Shown piece after piece: positions 1 through 6,405 of a stretch of DNA of 18,356 nucleotides. Below the pieces are notes generated by a model. That model saw nothing but the letters and a program-made list of their open reading frames with translations, was not told the origin of the DNA and did not search any database. Numbering within the stretch: the stretch's first letter is position 1; every line of letters begins with the position of its first letter. The translations under genes and the position numbers were made by a program. Source of the DNA: JBGFRR01 sp041695045. Lineage in GTDB: Bacteria; Bacteroidota; Ignavibacteria; UBA10030. The stretch spans positions 1 through 18,356 of the forward strand of contig JBGFRR010000104.1 of assembly GCA_041695045.1 (NCBI GenBank). The letters are read 5' to 3'.

Positions 1-58
1 CCGTGGCAACAGTGGCACTACCGAGGATTTTCAGGAAGTCTCTGCGTTTGAGGTCCAT
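1..58 (-). CDS. N-terminus of a Tat-exported protein, cut by the left edge
   Basis: Only the first 19 codons are present, from an ATG at 56-58 read leftwards. They give a twin-arginine signal start: positively charged residues, then RRDFLKILG, then a small-residue stretch (GSATVAT). This fits the S/T-R-R-x-F-L-K consensus except that K precedes RR. Such signals export folded cofactor-bearing proteins such as molybdopterin or Fe-S oxidoreductases. The nearest cytochrome gene upstream encodes an ActA-like pentahaem protein, and in alternative complex III and related operons that gene is followed by a Tat-signal molybdopterin/Fe-S-like subunit (ActB). An ActB-like identity is therefore plausible but is inferred from context only. 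There is no clear Shine-Dalgarno, and a DinB gene and repeats lie in between. The Tat start is well supported; the function is not. Confidence 0.6.
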   Translation of the reverse strand, partial: MDLKRRDFLKILGSATVAT

Positions 59-623
59 CCGCGAGTTGATGGTTTATGGTAACTGTTCTCTGAAAAAGCT
101 AAACCACACCTGCCTGTCCCGCTGTACGGTTCCGCTCTTTTGGAATCCCGCTTGCCCCGTTAACGGGGCTTGCAGCGGAATCTCCCGCTCTTTGGATCCC
201 GCCTGTGAGCGGGATCCCTATAAGGCGGGACTGAGAAGCGGGAGATCCCGAAACACGGGACCGCAGGCAGGGATTCACAGAAGATATTCCGAGTTGTGAG
301 GCAGTTTTCCGCCAAAAAAGATGGCGGACAGGTGCACTCTCGAACAACCGTTGCTCAAGAAAAGAGTGAGGCCTATCTCGCTCCTAATGGAGCTTCACCG
401 TCATTTTGGTTCGTGCTATGAACATCACGTCCCTATCGGGACTCCAGAGGAGTCGAATGTCTTAAGCTTTGTCTCAAGAAAAGTCTCTCGAGCTCCTGCG
501 AAGCGGAATTTCGTTTTTAGAGCGAGATACTCCCCAACAACCACAAGCCAGTTGTGAGGGAGCTTGACTACTACCTCATTGTCCTCGGGAGTTTAACTCC
601 CTCGGAACATAAGAACCCCCGCA
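59..623. repeat. Gene-free stretch of compound palindromic repeats
   Basis: No convincing gene is seen in this 565-base stretch. It is built of nested inverted repeats. A perfect 16-bp palindrome GCCCCGTTAACGGGGC lies at 154-169 and is enclosed by TTCCGCT (130-136) and AGCGGAA (174-180). A second nest has ATCTCCCGCT (180-189) pairing with AGCGGGAGAT (237-246) around the hairpin GGATCCCGC/GCGGGATCC (194-217). Further right are GCTCCTAATGGAGC (381-394), GTCCCTATCGGGAC (429-442), overlapping GACTCC/GGAGTC (440-454), and GGGAGTTTAACTCCC (587-601). Short words such as TTTGGA(A)TCCCGC recur. The stretch looks like an accumulation of small non-autonomous repeats. Confidence 0.65.
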
Positions 624-1157
624 TTACCCGCGTTGTGAGGGAGTTTTACTCCCGAACCCCGCGAGAATATTCCTGACCTGCATCAGGTGGTTCACATCAT
701 GGCCTGCGTAGAGCTCGACCATCCGCGCGACGGTTTCTCTGCCGCGTTCGGAATGCGTTCCGTGCATTTCCCACTGTGTGCGTGAGAGCGATCGCAGAAG
801 AACAATGTTTGCTTCCCGTACAACGCTGAACAACTCCATCGCTAACCCTGGGTCTTTGATGAGCGCGTGGGCGTTCTGCTGCCACTTCTTTTCATCGAAC
901 GACTGTATCGGCACTCCATCCTCGCTCAGCACCATACGGAGTCGATGCGCGAACACAATCTCGCTCTCCGCAAGGTGAGCAACGATTTCGGCAACCGACC
1001 ACTTGTCTATGCTCGGTCTTCGAGCAAGCGTCGAACTCCACTTTCCCCGCGTGAGTGCCCCGAGGCTCTTCAACGTTGCTTGAAGAACCTTGAGGTGGTT
1101 TTTTCTCTTGACGTACCCTGTGATGCGCTCAATGTACTGCCCGGTTGTTTCCTGCAT
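624..1157 (-). CDS. DinB-fold family protein (putative metal-dependent)
   Basis: This is a soluble protein of about 177 residues with the four-helix DinB/YfiT layout. Motif KWSVAEIVAHLAESE (about 52-66) carries the first histidine, H61, and YAGHDVNHLMQVRNIL (about 150-165) carries H153 and H157. Together these make the H...H-x3-H metal site typical of the DinB_2 family. Family members include thiol transferases and many proteins of unknown role, so no substrate can be named. An ATG at 1184 would add nine residues; the ATG at 1157 is preferred because AGGG lies close upstream. The last residues (GSKTPSQRG) are encoded by a palindromic repeat at 639-653, so the native C-terminus has probably been replaced. 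It sits between an ActA-like cytochrome gene and a Tat-protein gene with no obvious functional link to either. Confidence 0.8.
   Translation of the reverse strand: MQETTGQYIERITGYVKRKNHLKVLQATLKSLGALTRGKWSSTLARRPSIDKWSVAEIVAHLAESEIVFAHRLRMVLSEDGVPIQSFDEKKWQQNAHALIKDPGLAMELFSVVREANIVLLRSLSRTQWEMHGTHSERGRETVARMVELYAGHDVNHLMQVRNILAGFGSKTPSQRG
639..653. repeat. 15-bp palindrome forming the 3' end of the dinB-like gene
   Basis: GGGAGTTTTACTCCC is an inverted repeat almost identical to GGGAGTTTAACTCCC at 587-601. Both copies sit next to TTGTGAGGGAG-type sequence (551-561 and 633-643). This copy is translated as part of the last codons of the DinB-fold gene. It could also act as a weak transcription stop. 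Confidence 0.6.
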
Positions 1158-1291
1158 GTCGCCCTGTTTTGTCCTTCCATTCAAACGTGCAGCGTTCTTC
1201 GCTCGCGTCCCCGGTCTCCCTTGCTCTCCTGCCGTCAGTTCATTTTTCCAAACTCACCGTTCGCAGAAAGTGCCTCAAGCACCACAACAAC

Positions 1292-1810
1292 TTATTTGTG
1301 ACATGTATAGCAATCGATGCTCGCTTTGTTCTCGCGGTGACAATCTACACACCACGTCATGTTATTCACTTTGACGAAAGGCTTCACTTCTTCCATCTTC
1401 GCAACGTCGCCATGACAAGTCTTGCAGTCGATTCCCTTTGCGATGTGGGGATAGTGATCGAAGTGCACAAAGTCCGCTAACTCATTCACTTTCATCCAGC
1501 GAATCGGCTCGCCGCGCTCCCACGTTTCCCGCACTTTGACCACCTCCGGCCGCGTTGCCACGACAAGCTGATGACATCCCATGCACGTCTGCACCGAGGG
1601 AATGTCCGCTGCCGGGCCTCGCCGCACACCGCTGTGGCAGTATTGACACGCAATCTGATATTCGCCCGCATGCGTTGCGTGGCTGAACGCAATCGGCTGG
1701 CGCGGTCCTGTTTCAGGCCGCTCGCATCCGGCAAGCACCACACCAAGAAGTGCGATGGCGATCACGGACGCATAAAGATACCGGACGCCGTGTAGTGGCG
1801 AGGCGTTCAT
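1292..1810 (-). CDS. Pentahaem c-type cytochrome lipoprotein, ActA-like
   Basis: A 172-residue exported multihaem cytochrome. An N-terminal hydrophobic segment (about 11-28) ends in the lipobox LAGC with Cys29, predicting a lipid-anchored periplasmic protein. Five haem-binding motifs are present: CQYCH (55-59), CMGCH (76-80), CKTCH (129-133), CVDCH (154-158) and CYTCH (167-171). Extra histidines in FSHATH and HFDHYPH are candidate distal ligands. The order FSH-x2-H, CxYCH, IPSVQTCMGCH, G-x-PI-x-W and FDH-x2-H is the pattern of the pentahaem ActA subunit of alternative complex III, which passes electrons from quinol oxidation to cytochrome c. The longer open frame starting at 1924 is rejected: the ATG at 1810 overlaps the stop of the upstream cytochrome gene as ATGA and starts exactly at the signal peptide. 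The haem and lipoprotein calls are firm; the ActA role is probable. Confidence 0.85.
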   Translation of the reverse strand: MNASPLHGVRYLYASVIAIALLGVVLAGCERPETGPRQPIAFSHATHAGEYQIACQYCHSGVRRGPAADIPSVQTCMGCHQLVVATRPEVVKVRETWERGEPIRWMKVNELADFVHFDHYPHIAKGIDCKTCHGDVAKMEEVKPFVKVNNMTWCVDCHRENKASIDCYTCHK

Positions 1811-2439
1811 CGCTGTGTCCTCAGTGCGGTGAGCTCGGGGGCCGTCCATGGTCCGCGGACGCCATATTGCGTACGGATGGCAGCGACCTGTTCCGGCGTT
1901 GCCGGCGGCGCGTCGTTTCCCCACGCTGAGCGCGTATACGTCACGACGGCGGCGATCTCATCGTCGGAGAGTTTGTCGTGGAAGTGCGGCATCTTGTTGT
2001 TGTAGACGTTCCCTTCCACGGTGATCGGCCCTTCGAGGCCGTAGAGGACGATCTTGATTGGCGTCTCGACATCCTGTACGAGCCACTCCGAGCCCGCAAG
2101 CGGCGGATACTGTCCCGCCACACCCATGCCGCTTGCTTGATGGCACGTCTGGCAAACGCCGATGTACACTAAGTCGCCTTTCACTTCTTTCTTGACCGGC
2201 TCTCCAGTGGCAAGCATGGGCTGTTCTACTTCGTGCGCGATGGAAGACCATGAGCCGCTGTAGCGGCCGAGGTAGAAACCCATCACGAACAGCAGCAGCA
2301 CGCTTACCGTCCACACCCACCACGGTGTCGGCTCGAAACCCTCCTCGGGCTCGACCTTCTCGCGCGCAACAATCCGTTGGTGAATCTGATTAACGTGCAC
2401 CTCGTCGGTGTCGCGAAATTCTGGTTTGTCTTTGGCCAT
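1807..2439 (-). CDS. Membrane-anchored monohaem cytochrome c, likely oxidase subunit or donor
   Basis: A 210-residue protein: a charged cytoplasmic N-terminus, one membrane helix (about 40-60, PWWVWTVSVLLLFVMGFYLG), then a class I cytochrome c domain with CQTCH (96-100) and probable axial Met150 in NNKMPHF. The PTPWW entry into a single helix recalls CcoP, but CcoP carries two haems and this has one. It may replace CcoP in the oxidase or act like ActE in an alternative complex III; the sequence alone does not decide. The start has a good Shine-Dalgarno, AAGGA, ending six bases before the ATG and lying inside the last codons of a hepT relic. The stop overlaps the pentahaem cytochrome start by ATGA, implying translational coupling. 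Confidence 0.85.
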   Translation of the reverse strand: MAKDKPEFRDTDEVHVNQIHQRIVAREKVEPEEGFEPTPWWVWTVSVLLLFVMGFYLGRYSGSWSSIAHEVEQPMLATGEPVKKEVKGDLVYIGVCQTCHQASGMGVAGQYPPLAGSEWLVQDVETPIKIVLYGLEGPITVEGNVYNNKMPHFHDKLSDDEIAAVVTYTRSAWGNDAPPATPEQVAAIRTQYGVRGPWTAPELTALRTQR

Positions 2440-2574
2440 CTACATCCTTGTCATCGCGTTGACAGTTTTTCGGTCATTCGAGAACGTCTCAAACGACATT
2501 CCTTCCACAAATCCCTTCATGTCTCTGATTGAATCAACAATGTCTTGAAGGTAATCGCCAAGTTCGCGGGTCAT
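2440..2574 (-). pseudogene. hepT-like toxin relic (N-terminal 44 residues only)
   Basis: The frame reads MTRELGDYLQDIVDSIRDMK and continues GFVEGMSFETFSNDRKT before a stop. This is the N-terminal part of the HepT/DUF86 (HEPN-like RNase) family, whose members are usually 110-130 residues and share yL-x-DI, GMsfe-x-F and D-x-KT. The C-terminal half, with the RNxxxH catalytic motif, is gone, so the product cannot be an active RNase. Its ATG overlaps the stop of an mntA-like relic as ATGA, the normal arrangement of this toxin-antitoxin pair. Its stop abuts the cytochrome start at 2439, and its last codons hold that gene's ribosome binding site. The family call is fairly firm despite the short length. 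Confidence 0.72.
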
Positions 2575-2941
2575 AGGTAGACAACCTCGTTCAGGATATG
2601 CTTGCCAATCCACGGCTTCAATGCCTTTTTAGAAACCAGATCAACCCTTGTCCCAGAAGTTCGGCGAGGTAGTCCTCCAGCTCAAGAAACTTGACACAAG
2701 TTGACCGCCTTTTTAGATAGGGGCTAAAGCCCATTGAATATTTTGGGGGATTTTTATCCCCGACCTAAAGGTCGGGGCTATTGCCACGTCCCCGCCTGCC
2801 TCTTGGAACCCCCTGAGGCGGGCAGGCTTCAGGACGTGGACAACAGTTCCAAACAATACTCTCAGGGGTTTTAACCCTCACTCATGGCGGTCAACTTGAA
2901 AAACTTGAGAAGGCCAATCGGTCTTGAAAACTGAACGAGGT
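2571..2941 (-). pseudogene. mntA-like antitoxin relic, split by an insertion and frameshifted
   Basis: Three pieces of a minimal nucleotidyltransferase of the MntA type can be read on the minus strand. LVQFSRPIGLLKF (about 2901-2940) is followed by a 206-bp insertion. Then LELEDYLAELLG (about 2655-2690) continues in frame if the insertion and one 8-bp duplicate are removed. Last comes TRVDLVSKKALKPWIGK with HILNEVVYL (about 2571-2650) in another frame, needing one inserted base near 2650. The N-terminal GS-x-ARG/SD-x-D catalytic part is missing and is replaced upstream by palindromic repeats. In intact MntA/HepT systems MntA AMPylates the HepT toxin to silence it. Here both partners are broken, so this is a dead module lying between ccoO and the downstream cytochrome genes. 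Confidence 0.7.
2695..2900. mobile_element. 206-bp MITE-like element with 13-bp terminal inverted repeats
   Basis: The perfect inverted repeats CAAGTTGACCGCC (2697-2709) and GGCGGTCAACTTG (2886-2898) bound the element. It is flanked by a direct 8-bp repeat AAACTTGA at 2687-2694 and 2901-2908, the expected target-site duplication. Removing the element plus one copy restores the continuous mntA-like reading GLLKFLELEDY, which independently supports the borders. No transposase is encoded, so it is non-autonomous. Inside are GGGCTAAAGCCC (2721-2732), the overlapping alternative hairpins GGGGAT/ATCCCC (2746-2761) and CCCCGACC/GGTCGGGG (2758-2777), and CCACGTCC/GGACGTGG (2784-2791 and 2832-2839). 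An 8-bp duplication fits several IS families, so no family is assigned. Confidence 0.75.
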
Positions 2942-2947
2942 GGGCAA

Positions 2948-2961
2948 GCCTGCCGGCAGGC
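2948..2961. repeat. 14-bp perfect palindrome replacing the 5' part of the mntA relic
   Basis: GCCTGCCGGCAGGC is followed by further GGCAGG words up to 2974. It lies where the N-terminal coding part of the mntA-like relic should be, suggesting that a small GC-rich repeat replaced or interrupted it. Confidence 0.5.
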
Positions 2962-2995
2962 AGGGCAGGCAGGCCACAACCAAAACAAAATTCTA

Positions 2996-3092
2996 AACCG
3001 CGAATGAACGCGCCTGCGCGCTGAAGCGCTACGGCGCGCAAGCGCGAATTAGCGCGAATGCATTGAGTATTGATTCGCGTAGATTCGCGGTT
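2996..3092. repeat. Palindromic repeat element with AACCGCGAAT ends and an internal hairpin
   Basis: AACCGCGAAT (2996-3005) pairs with ATTCGCGGTT (3083-3092). Extended to 17 bases at each end (2996-3012 and 3076-3092) the match is 15 of 17. Inside, TGCGCGC (3015-3021) pairs with GCGCGCA (3034-3040) around an AGCGCT core, which looks like a second short palindrome lodged in the first. The word GCGCGAAT repeats at 3042-3049 and 3052-3059. No coding function is seen. Confidence 0.6.
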
Positions 3093-3121
3093 CAAAAAAT
3101 CCAAAAGTGAAAAACCTTTCT

Positions 3122-3134
3122 CCTTCTGAGAAGG
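3122..3134 (-). terminator. Possible weak terminator after ccoO
   Basis: Ten bases after the ccoO stop the minus-strand transcript can form CCTTC-TCA-GAAGG, and a run of five U follows after AGAAAGG. The stem is only 5 bp and the U-run is displaced, so termination would be inefficient at best. Confidence 0.3.
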
Positions 3135-3143
3135 CTGTACGTG

Positions 3144-3758
3144 TTATTTCCTTCCTGCCGTATCCACTCTTCTTCCCTGCACTACCGGATACGACCGGTC
3201 GAGACTGAGCAGGTAGGCTGTCAGCGCCGTTGCTTCACGCGTCGCCACGACGACTTTCCCTTTAGGAGCGAGTGAATCCGGCAACTCGAGCACCGTCTCC
3301 GTCGGCCCGGCGCTGAGCTTCTCTTCAAACAGCCACGGGAACGGCGGCATGATCGACCCCGGCACCACGATGCGCGGGTTGTAGAGATGGATCAAATGCC
3401 ACTGCTCGCTCGGCTGACGCACGCCGATGTTCATCAGGTCGGGACCGGTGCGCATCGTGCCGAGCAGATGCGGTTTGTCGTACACATAATCGCCCGGCAC
3501 CGATGGCCGCCCCCAGAATCGCGCCTGGTCCGAGCCGAATCCCTCCGGCCTCACCTGCTGACTGTGACAATACAGGCATCCTTCGCGGATGTAGATGCTG
3601 CGGCCGTACAACTCTTCCGCTGTGTAGCGCTGTAACCCCTCGGGCGGCTGCACCTCGGAAGAAATCATCGCGTCCGGCACACCGACGAGCGCGGCCCATC
3701 CCAAGAGCAGCGTCGCGAAGACGCCGAGAAAAAAGAAGAATGAGCGGATGAACATCAT
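3144..3758 (-). CDS. ccoO: cbb3-type cytochrome c oxidase subunit II (monohaem)
   Basis: A 204-residue CcoO/FixO protein. It has an N-terminal membrane anchor (about 5-27), then the motif IYIREGCLYCHSQQVRP with CLYCH at 61-65 binding haem c. GDYVYDKPHLLGTMRTGPDL and HLYNPRIVVPGSIMPPFPWL follow, with Met137 as the likely axial ligand. It takes electrons from donor cytochromes and passes them to CcoN for oxygen reduction. Its ATG overlaps the ccoN stop (ATGA), the usual tight coupling of these subunits. The C-terminal 50 residues are less conserved. Downstream, where ccoQ and ccoP would normally follow, there is instead a decayed toxin-antitoxin module and then a monohaem cytochrome gene. Confidence 0.94.
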   Translation of the reverse strand: MMFIRSFFFFLGVFATLLLGWAALVGVPDAMISSEVQPPEGLQRYTAEELYGRSIYIREGCLYCHSQQVRPEGFGSDQARFWGRPSVPGDYVYDKPHLLGTMRTGPDLMNIGVRQPSEQWHLIHLYNPRIVVPGSIMPPFPWLFEEKLSAGPTETVLELPDSLAPKGKVVVATREATALTAYLLSLDRSYPVVQGRRVDTAGRK

Positions 3759-5251
3759 CGGCGTTGTTCCTCGCTCGTTCGTTCCATCGGCGCCGGCTCA
3801 CGGAAAAGCGCCGGTGCAAAGCGCCGCGGCCCAGCACGTTTGATGATCGCGAAGAATTGATACGCGAAGATACAATGCCCCACCGTCATCAATCCGCCGC
3901 CGATGCTGCGTGCCCATAAGTAGGGAAGTGTGCTCTCCACAACTTGCATGAACGGAATCGATGGATCGTTCAGCCCGACGCCCTGGATCCATCCCCCGAT
4001 ACTCATCGCAAGCACGTAGACGGCGATGCCGACCGCGGAGGTCCAGAAGTGCAACTTGATGAGATTCGGGTACGGCCACTCCCACTTGGCCAGGCGCGGT
4101 ACAATGTAGTAGAACGCGCCGAAGAGGATCATCGAAAGAAATCCATACACGCCGAGATGCGCGTGGCCGATGGTATAGTGCGTGAAGTGCCAGATCTCGC
4201 TCAGCGACCGCAGCGACTCTGCCGCGCCCTGGAAGCTCACCGCCGTGTAACACATCGAACCGAACACAACAAACCGCAGCGTGGGACTGTACCGCAGCAT
4301 CGAAAAATGATTGACGGTTGTGAGGTGATGGTTCACGGCGACGGCGAGCACCGGCACCACCATCATGACGCTCGCAACAATGGAAACCGTCACCAACCAC
4401 GTCGGCAGCGGACCGCCGATGAGATGATGAATGCCGTTCCAATTATAGAAGAGCGCGAACGCCCAGAAGCCGAGGAGTCCGAGGTAGTAACTGTAGATTG
4501 GCCGCCCGATCACTTTCGGGATAAAGTAATACGCTCCGGCCAATCCTAACGGCGTGAACCACACCGCGAGCGCGTTGTGCGCGTACCACCAGTTCATCGC
4601 CGCCTGCACCACGCCCTGATAGGTGCCGAGGTTTGCAACGACATAGAGAATCGGGAACCAGAGCATGGACGCGAGAATGTACCAGAGGCTCACGTAGAGA
4701 TGGCCGACGTTCCGTTTGCGGAATGTTTGGACAATGGATGCGGCAAAGAGGAGGAAGCCGACCGCGATCAATCCGCCGGCGAGCGTGGGAAACTCTAACC
4801 ACTCGAGTCCCTGGCTGTAACCGGCAAGGATGGCAGTCGTTCCGGCCAACACGCCGAGGTTCCAGAACAGCGCCGCGAGGTAATGCAGCCAGCCCCATTC
4901 GAGCGGCACGCGGCAGAGCCGCGCGGTGAGCCACACCACCATGCCCGCGCCGGCAAGCGAGGCCCATCCGTACATGAGCGTGTTCAGATGGGCGGGCCGG
5001 ATGCGTCCAAACGTGAGGGCAGGGATGTGGCCGAGCCAGTCGGGGAGGTTAAATTTGAGCGCCGTTACCAAGCCGAACAGCGAGCCAATCAGCAGCCAAC
5101 CGACGGCGGTTATAAAATAGAGGATAGTCGGTGTGCGCGCGGAGTCGTCGATCTGAATGCGAAGGCGCTCGTCCGCAGCAGCGGATGATTGGAACTCACG
5201 GTGCGCCGTCTGCGTGGACGAGTCTGCCGGCTTATGATGTATCCTTGCCAT
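3755..5251 (-). CDS. ccoN: cbb3-type cytochrome c oxidase catalytic subunit I
   Basis: A 498-residue multi-spanning haem-copper oxidase subunit of the high-affinity cbb3 class, reducing O2 to water and pumping protons. Visible ligands are H88 in RPAHLNTLMYGW and H365 in IGHAHLGVYGF for low-spin haem b, H363 for high-spin haem b3, and H225 (WWYAHN) with H275/H276 (NGIHHLIGG) for CuB. A tyrosine in PIYSYYLGLLGFW (about 253-256) is a candidate for the cross-linked active-site Tyr. The first 40 residues are a polar cytoplasmic extension before helix 1 and could be shorter if a later start is used, since no clear Shine-Dalgarno precedes the ATG at 5251. The gene overlaps the end of ccoS by 20 bases and the start of ccoO by 4. 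Confidence 0.96.
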   Translation of the reverse strand: MARIHHKPADSSTQTAHREFQSSAAADERLRIQIDDSARTPTILYFITAVGWLLIGSLFGLVTALKFNLPDWLGHIPALTFGRIRPAHLNTLMYGWASLAGAGMVVWLTARLCRVPLEWGWLHYLAALFWNLGVLAGTTAILAGYSQGLEWLEFPTLAGGLIAVGFLLFAASIVQTFRKRNVGHLYVSLWYILASMLWFPILYVVANLGTYQGVVQAAMNWWYAHNALAVWFTPLGLAGAYYFIPKVIGRPIYSYYLGLLGFWAFALFYNWNGIHHLIGGPLPTWLVTVSIVASVMMVVPVLAVAVNHHLTTVNHFSMLRYSPTLRFVVFGSMCYTAVSFQGAAESLRSLSEIWHFTHYTIGHAHLGVYGFLSMILFGAFYYIVPRLAKWEWPYPNLIKLHFWTSAVGIAVYVLAMSIGGWIQGVGLNDPSIPFMQVVESTLPYLWARSIGGGLMTVGHCIFAYQFFAIIKRAGPRRFAPALFREPAPMERTSEEQRR

Positions 5252-5444
5252 GGTCGGGATGGAAGATCATGTCCTGCGGCCTGCCGACGGGTTCGTCGTT
5301 GTCGAAGACGAGCAGCGCGCCTTCGTTCAGCTGCTTCAGGGAGAATTGTTTGGTGCGGACGGCCCAGATGAACGCGGCAAGAGCGATCGCCCCGGCAACA
5401 ACGGCGATGAGGATAACGATCAGAGCGGCGTAGGGCAGAACCAT
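5232..5444 (-). CDS. ccoS: cbb3 oxidase maturation protein CcoS
   Basis: A 70-residue protein with one N-terminal membrane helix (about 3-27) followed by FIWAVRTKQFSLKQLNEGAL and LVFDNDEP. This matches CcoS, which has a short helix, then W-a-v-x-s/t-x-QF and a DD/DND box. CcoS is needed for cofactor insertion into the CcoN subunit. The start is placed at the ATG at 5444; the longer frame upstream adds a cysteine-rich stretch not typical of the family. The last 20 bases overlap ccoN, making ccoS the first gene of a ccoS-ccoN-ccoO unit. No canonical FNR box was found upstream. Confidence 0.85.
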   Translation of the reverse strand: MVLPYAALIVILIAVVAGAIALAAFIWAVRTKQFSLKQLNEGALLVFDNDEPVGRPQDMIFHPDHGKDTS

Positions 5445-5620
5445 GATCGCAACGAGACGGGATTGGTTGATGCAGCCGATAAAAAAGCGGAAGCAAGATA
5501 CAAAGCTGTTGATTGAGCCGCAAGACAAATCCGACCGCTGTTTGTGCTTGCGGGTTCGCATGTCAGCGGCCGCGTGGTGCGCGGTTGCATTCGGCGGGAA
5601 TGATGGGTACGTTTGCTGCC

Positions 5621-5641
5621 CCGATGTGTCTTTTACATCGG
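5621..5641 (+). promoter_or_regulatory. Hairpin in the leader of the TauE/SafE-like gene
   Basis: CCGATGT (5621-5627) pairs with ACATCGG (5635-5641) around a 7-base U-rich loop, 16 bases before the chosen ATG at 5658. It lies in the divergent region between ccoS and the TauE/SafE-like gene (5445-5657), where no gene or recognisable operator was seen. A regulatory role is only a possibility. Confidence 0.35.
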
Positions 5642-5657
5642 AGCGGCGATATCACCC

Positions 5658-6344
5658 ATGGAGTACTGGCTCGCGTTTCTCATCGGCTTCTTCGGAAGCA
5701 TGCACTGCGTCGGCATGTGCGGTCCCATCGTGTTCGCATACACGACGCACGGCACACCGCAGCCCCCGTCGCTTGTCGCCTCACTTTCTTCCCATCTCAC
5801 CTATAATGCGGGGCGCGTGCTGTCGTACACGCTCGTGGGAGGAATCCTCGGCGCTCTCGGCGGAGGGGTCTCGGCCATCGAGGGCGTCGCGTTCTGGTTT
5901 TCACTCCTCTCGGGCATCCTCCTCATCCTGCTCGGCCTCTCTATGGTCAAACGCATTCCGTGGTTACCGACCCCGATGCAAAAAAGCGTCGGCGTTGGCG
6001 GCGGTGCGTCGCTTTCCGACCGATTCTACCGCGCAACGTTCGGCGCGCTGATCACCCAGCGCACGCTCGAATCGAAGTTCATGGCCGGCCTCCTCACGTC
6101 GCTGTTGCCCTGCGGACTGCTGTATCCGATGTTCCTCAAGGCGGCAAGCTCCGGCAACGCTCTCTCCGGCGCTCTAACGATGTTTTGGTTTGGTACGGGG
6201 ATTATTCCTGCGCTGATCGTGACAGGCCTGGCAGGGTCGTTTCTCGGCGCTCACGTTCGGCGGTGGGGAACCATTGCCGCCGCCCTGGTCATACTGCTGA
6301 TGGGGATGGTGTTGATCCTGCGCGCGTTCGGCGCGCATGGGTAG
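5658..6344 (+). CDS. TauE/SafE-like (DsbD_2) membrane protein, probably oxidase/copper linked
   Basis: A 228-residue integral membrane protein with about six helices. The N-terminal motif GSMHCVGMCGPIVFAY (about 13-28) and the later LLTSLLPCGLLYPM are hallmarks of the DsbD_2/TauE-SafE-like group often found beside cbb3 oxidase and copper-handling genes. The paired cysteines in transmembrane segments suggest metal or electron transfer rather than sulfite export, but the substrate is unknown. The ATG at 5658 is used; the longer frame from 5613 begins with TTG and adds residues encoded by a hairpin. The gene is divergent from ccoS, so it may be part of the same assembly programme. Its TAG stop is the opening of a palindromic repeat. 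Confidence 0.85.
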   Translation: MEYWLAFLIGFFGSMHCVGMCGPIVFAYTTHGTPQPPSLVASLSSHLTYNAGRVLSYTLVGGILGALGGGVSAIEGVAFWFSLLSGILLILLGLSMVKRIPWLPTPMQKSVGVGGGASLSDRFYRATFGALITQRTLESKFMAGLLTSLLPCGLLYPMFLKAASSGNALSGALTMFWFGTGIIPALIVTGLAGSFLGAHVRRWGTIAAALVILLMGMVLILRAFGAHG

Positions 6345-6386
6345 GCCGAGCAGACTGCCCGGCTTCGGTAGGCGGGTTCGACCCGC
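6340..6386. repeat. GTAGG-type palindromic repeat between convergent genes
   Basis: The segment begins GGGTAGGCCGAGCAGACTGC and ends in the hairpin GCGGGTTCGACCCGC (6372-6386). It resembles the repeat at 8618-8665 (shared GTAGG-x-CG-x-GCAGACTGCC). Its TAG is the stop codon of the TauE/SafE-like gene. It fills nearly the whole gap to the CNNM gene end at 6406 and may serve as a two-way terminator. Confidence 0.6.
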
Positions 6387-6405
6387 GGAGAGAGGAACAA
6401 CCATC

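Noticed and set aside
1811..1924. N-terminal extension of the pentahaem cytochrome
   Set aside because: It would overlap the upstream cytochrome gene and place a non-signal sequence ahead of a clear lipoprotein signal peptide.
2871..3104. 77-codon minus-strand open frame as a gene
   Set aside because: It is a chance frame through two palindromic repeats; only its LVQFSRPIGLLKF part is meaningful, as a piece of the mntA-like relic.
5445..5657. FNR-type box (TTGAT-N4-ATCAA) upstream of ccoS
   Set aside because: A TTGAT is present at 5467-5471, but the second half-site is absent at the right distance.
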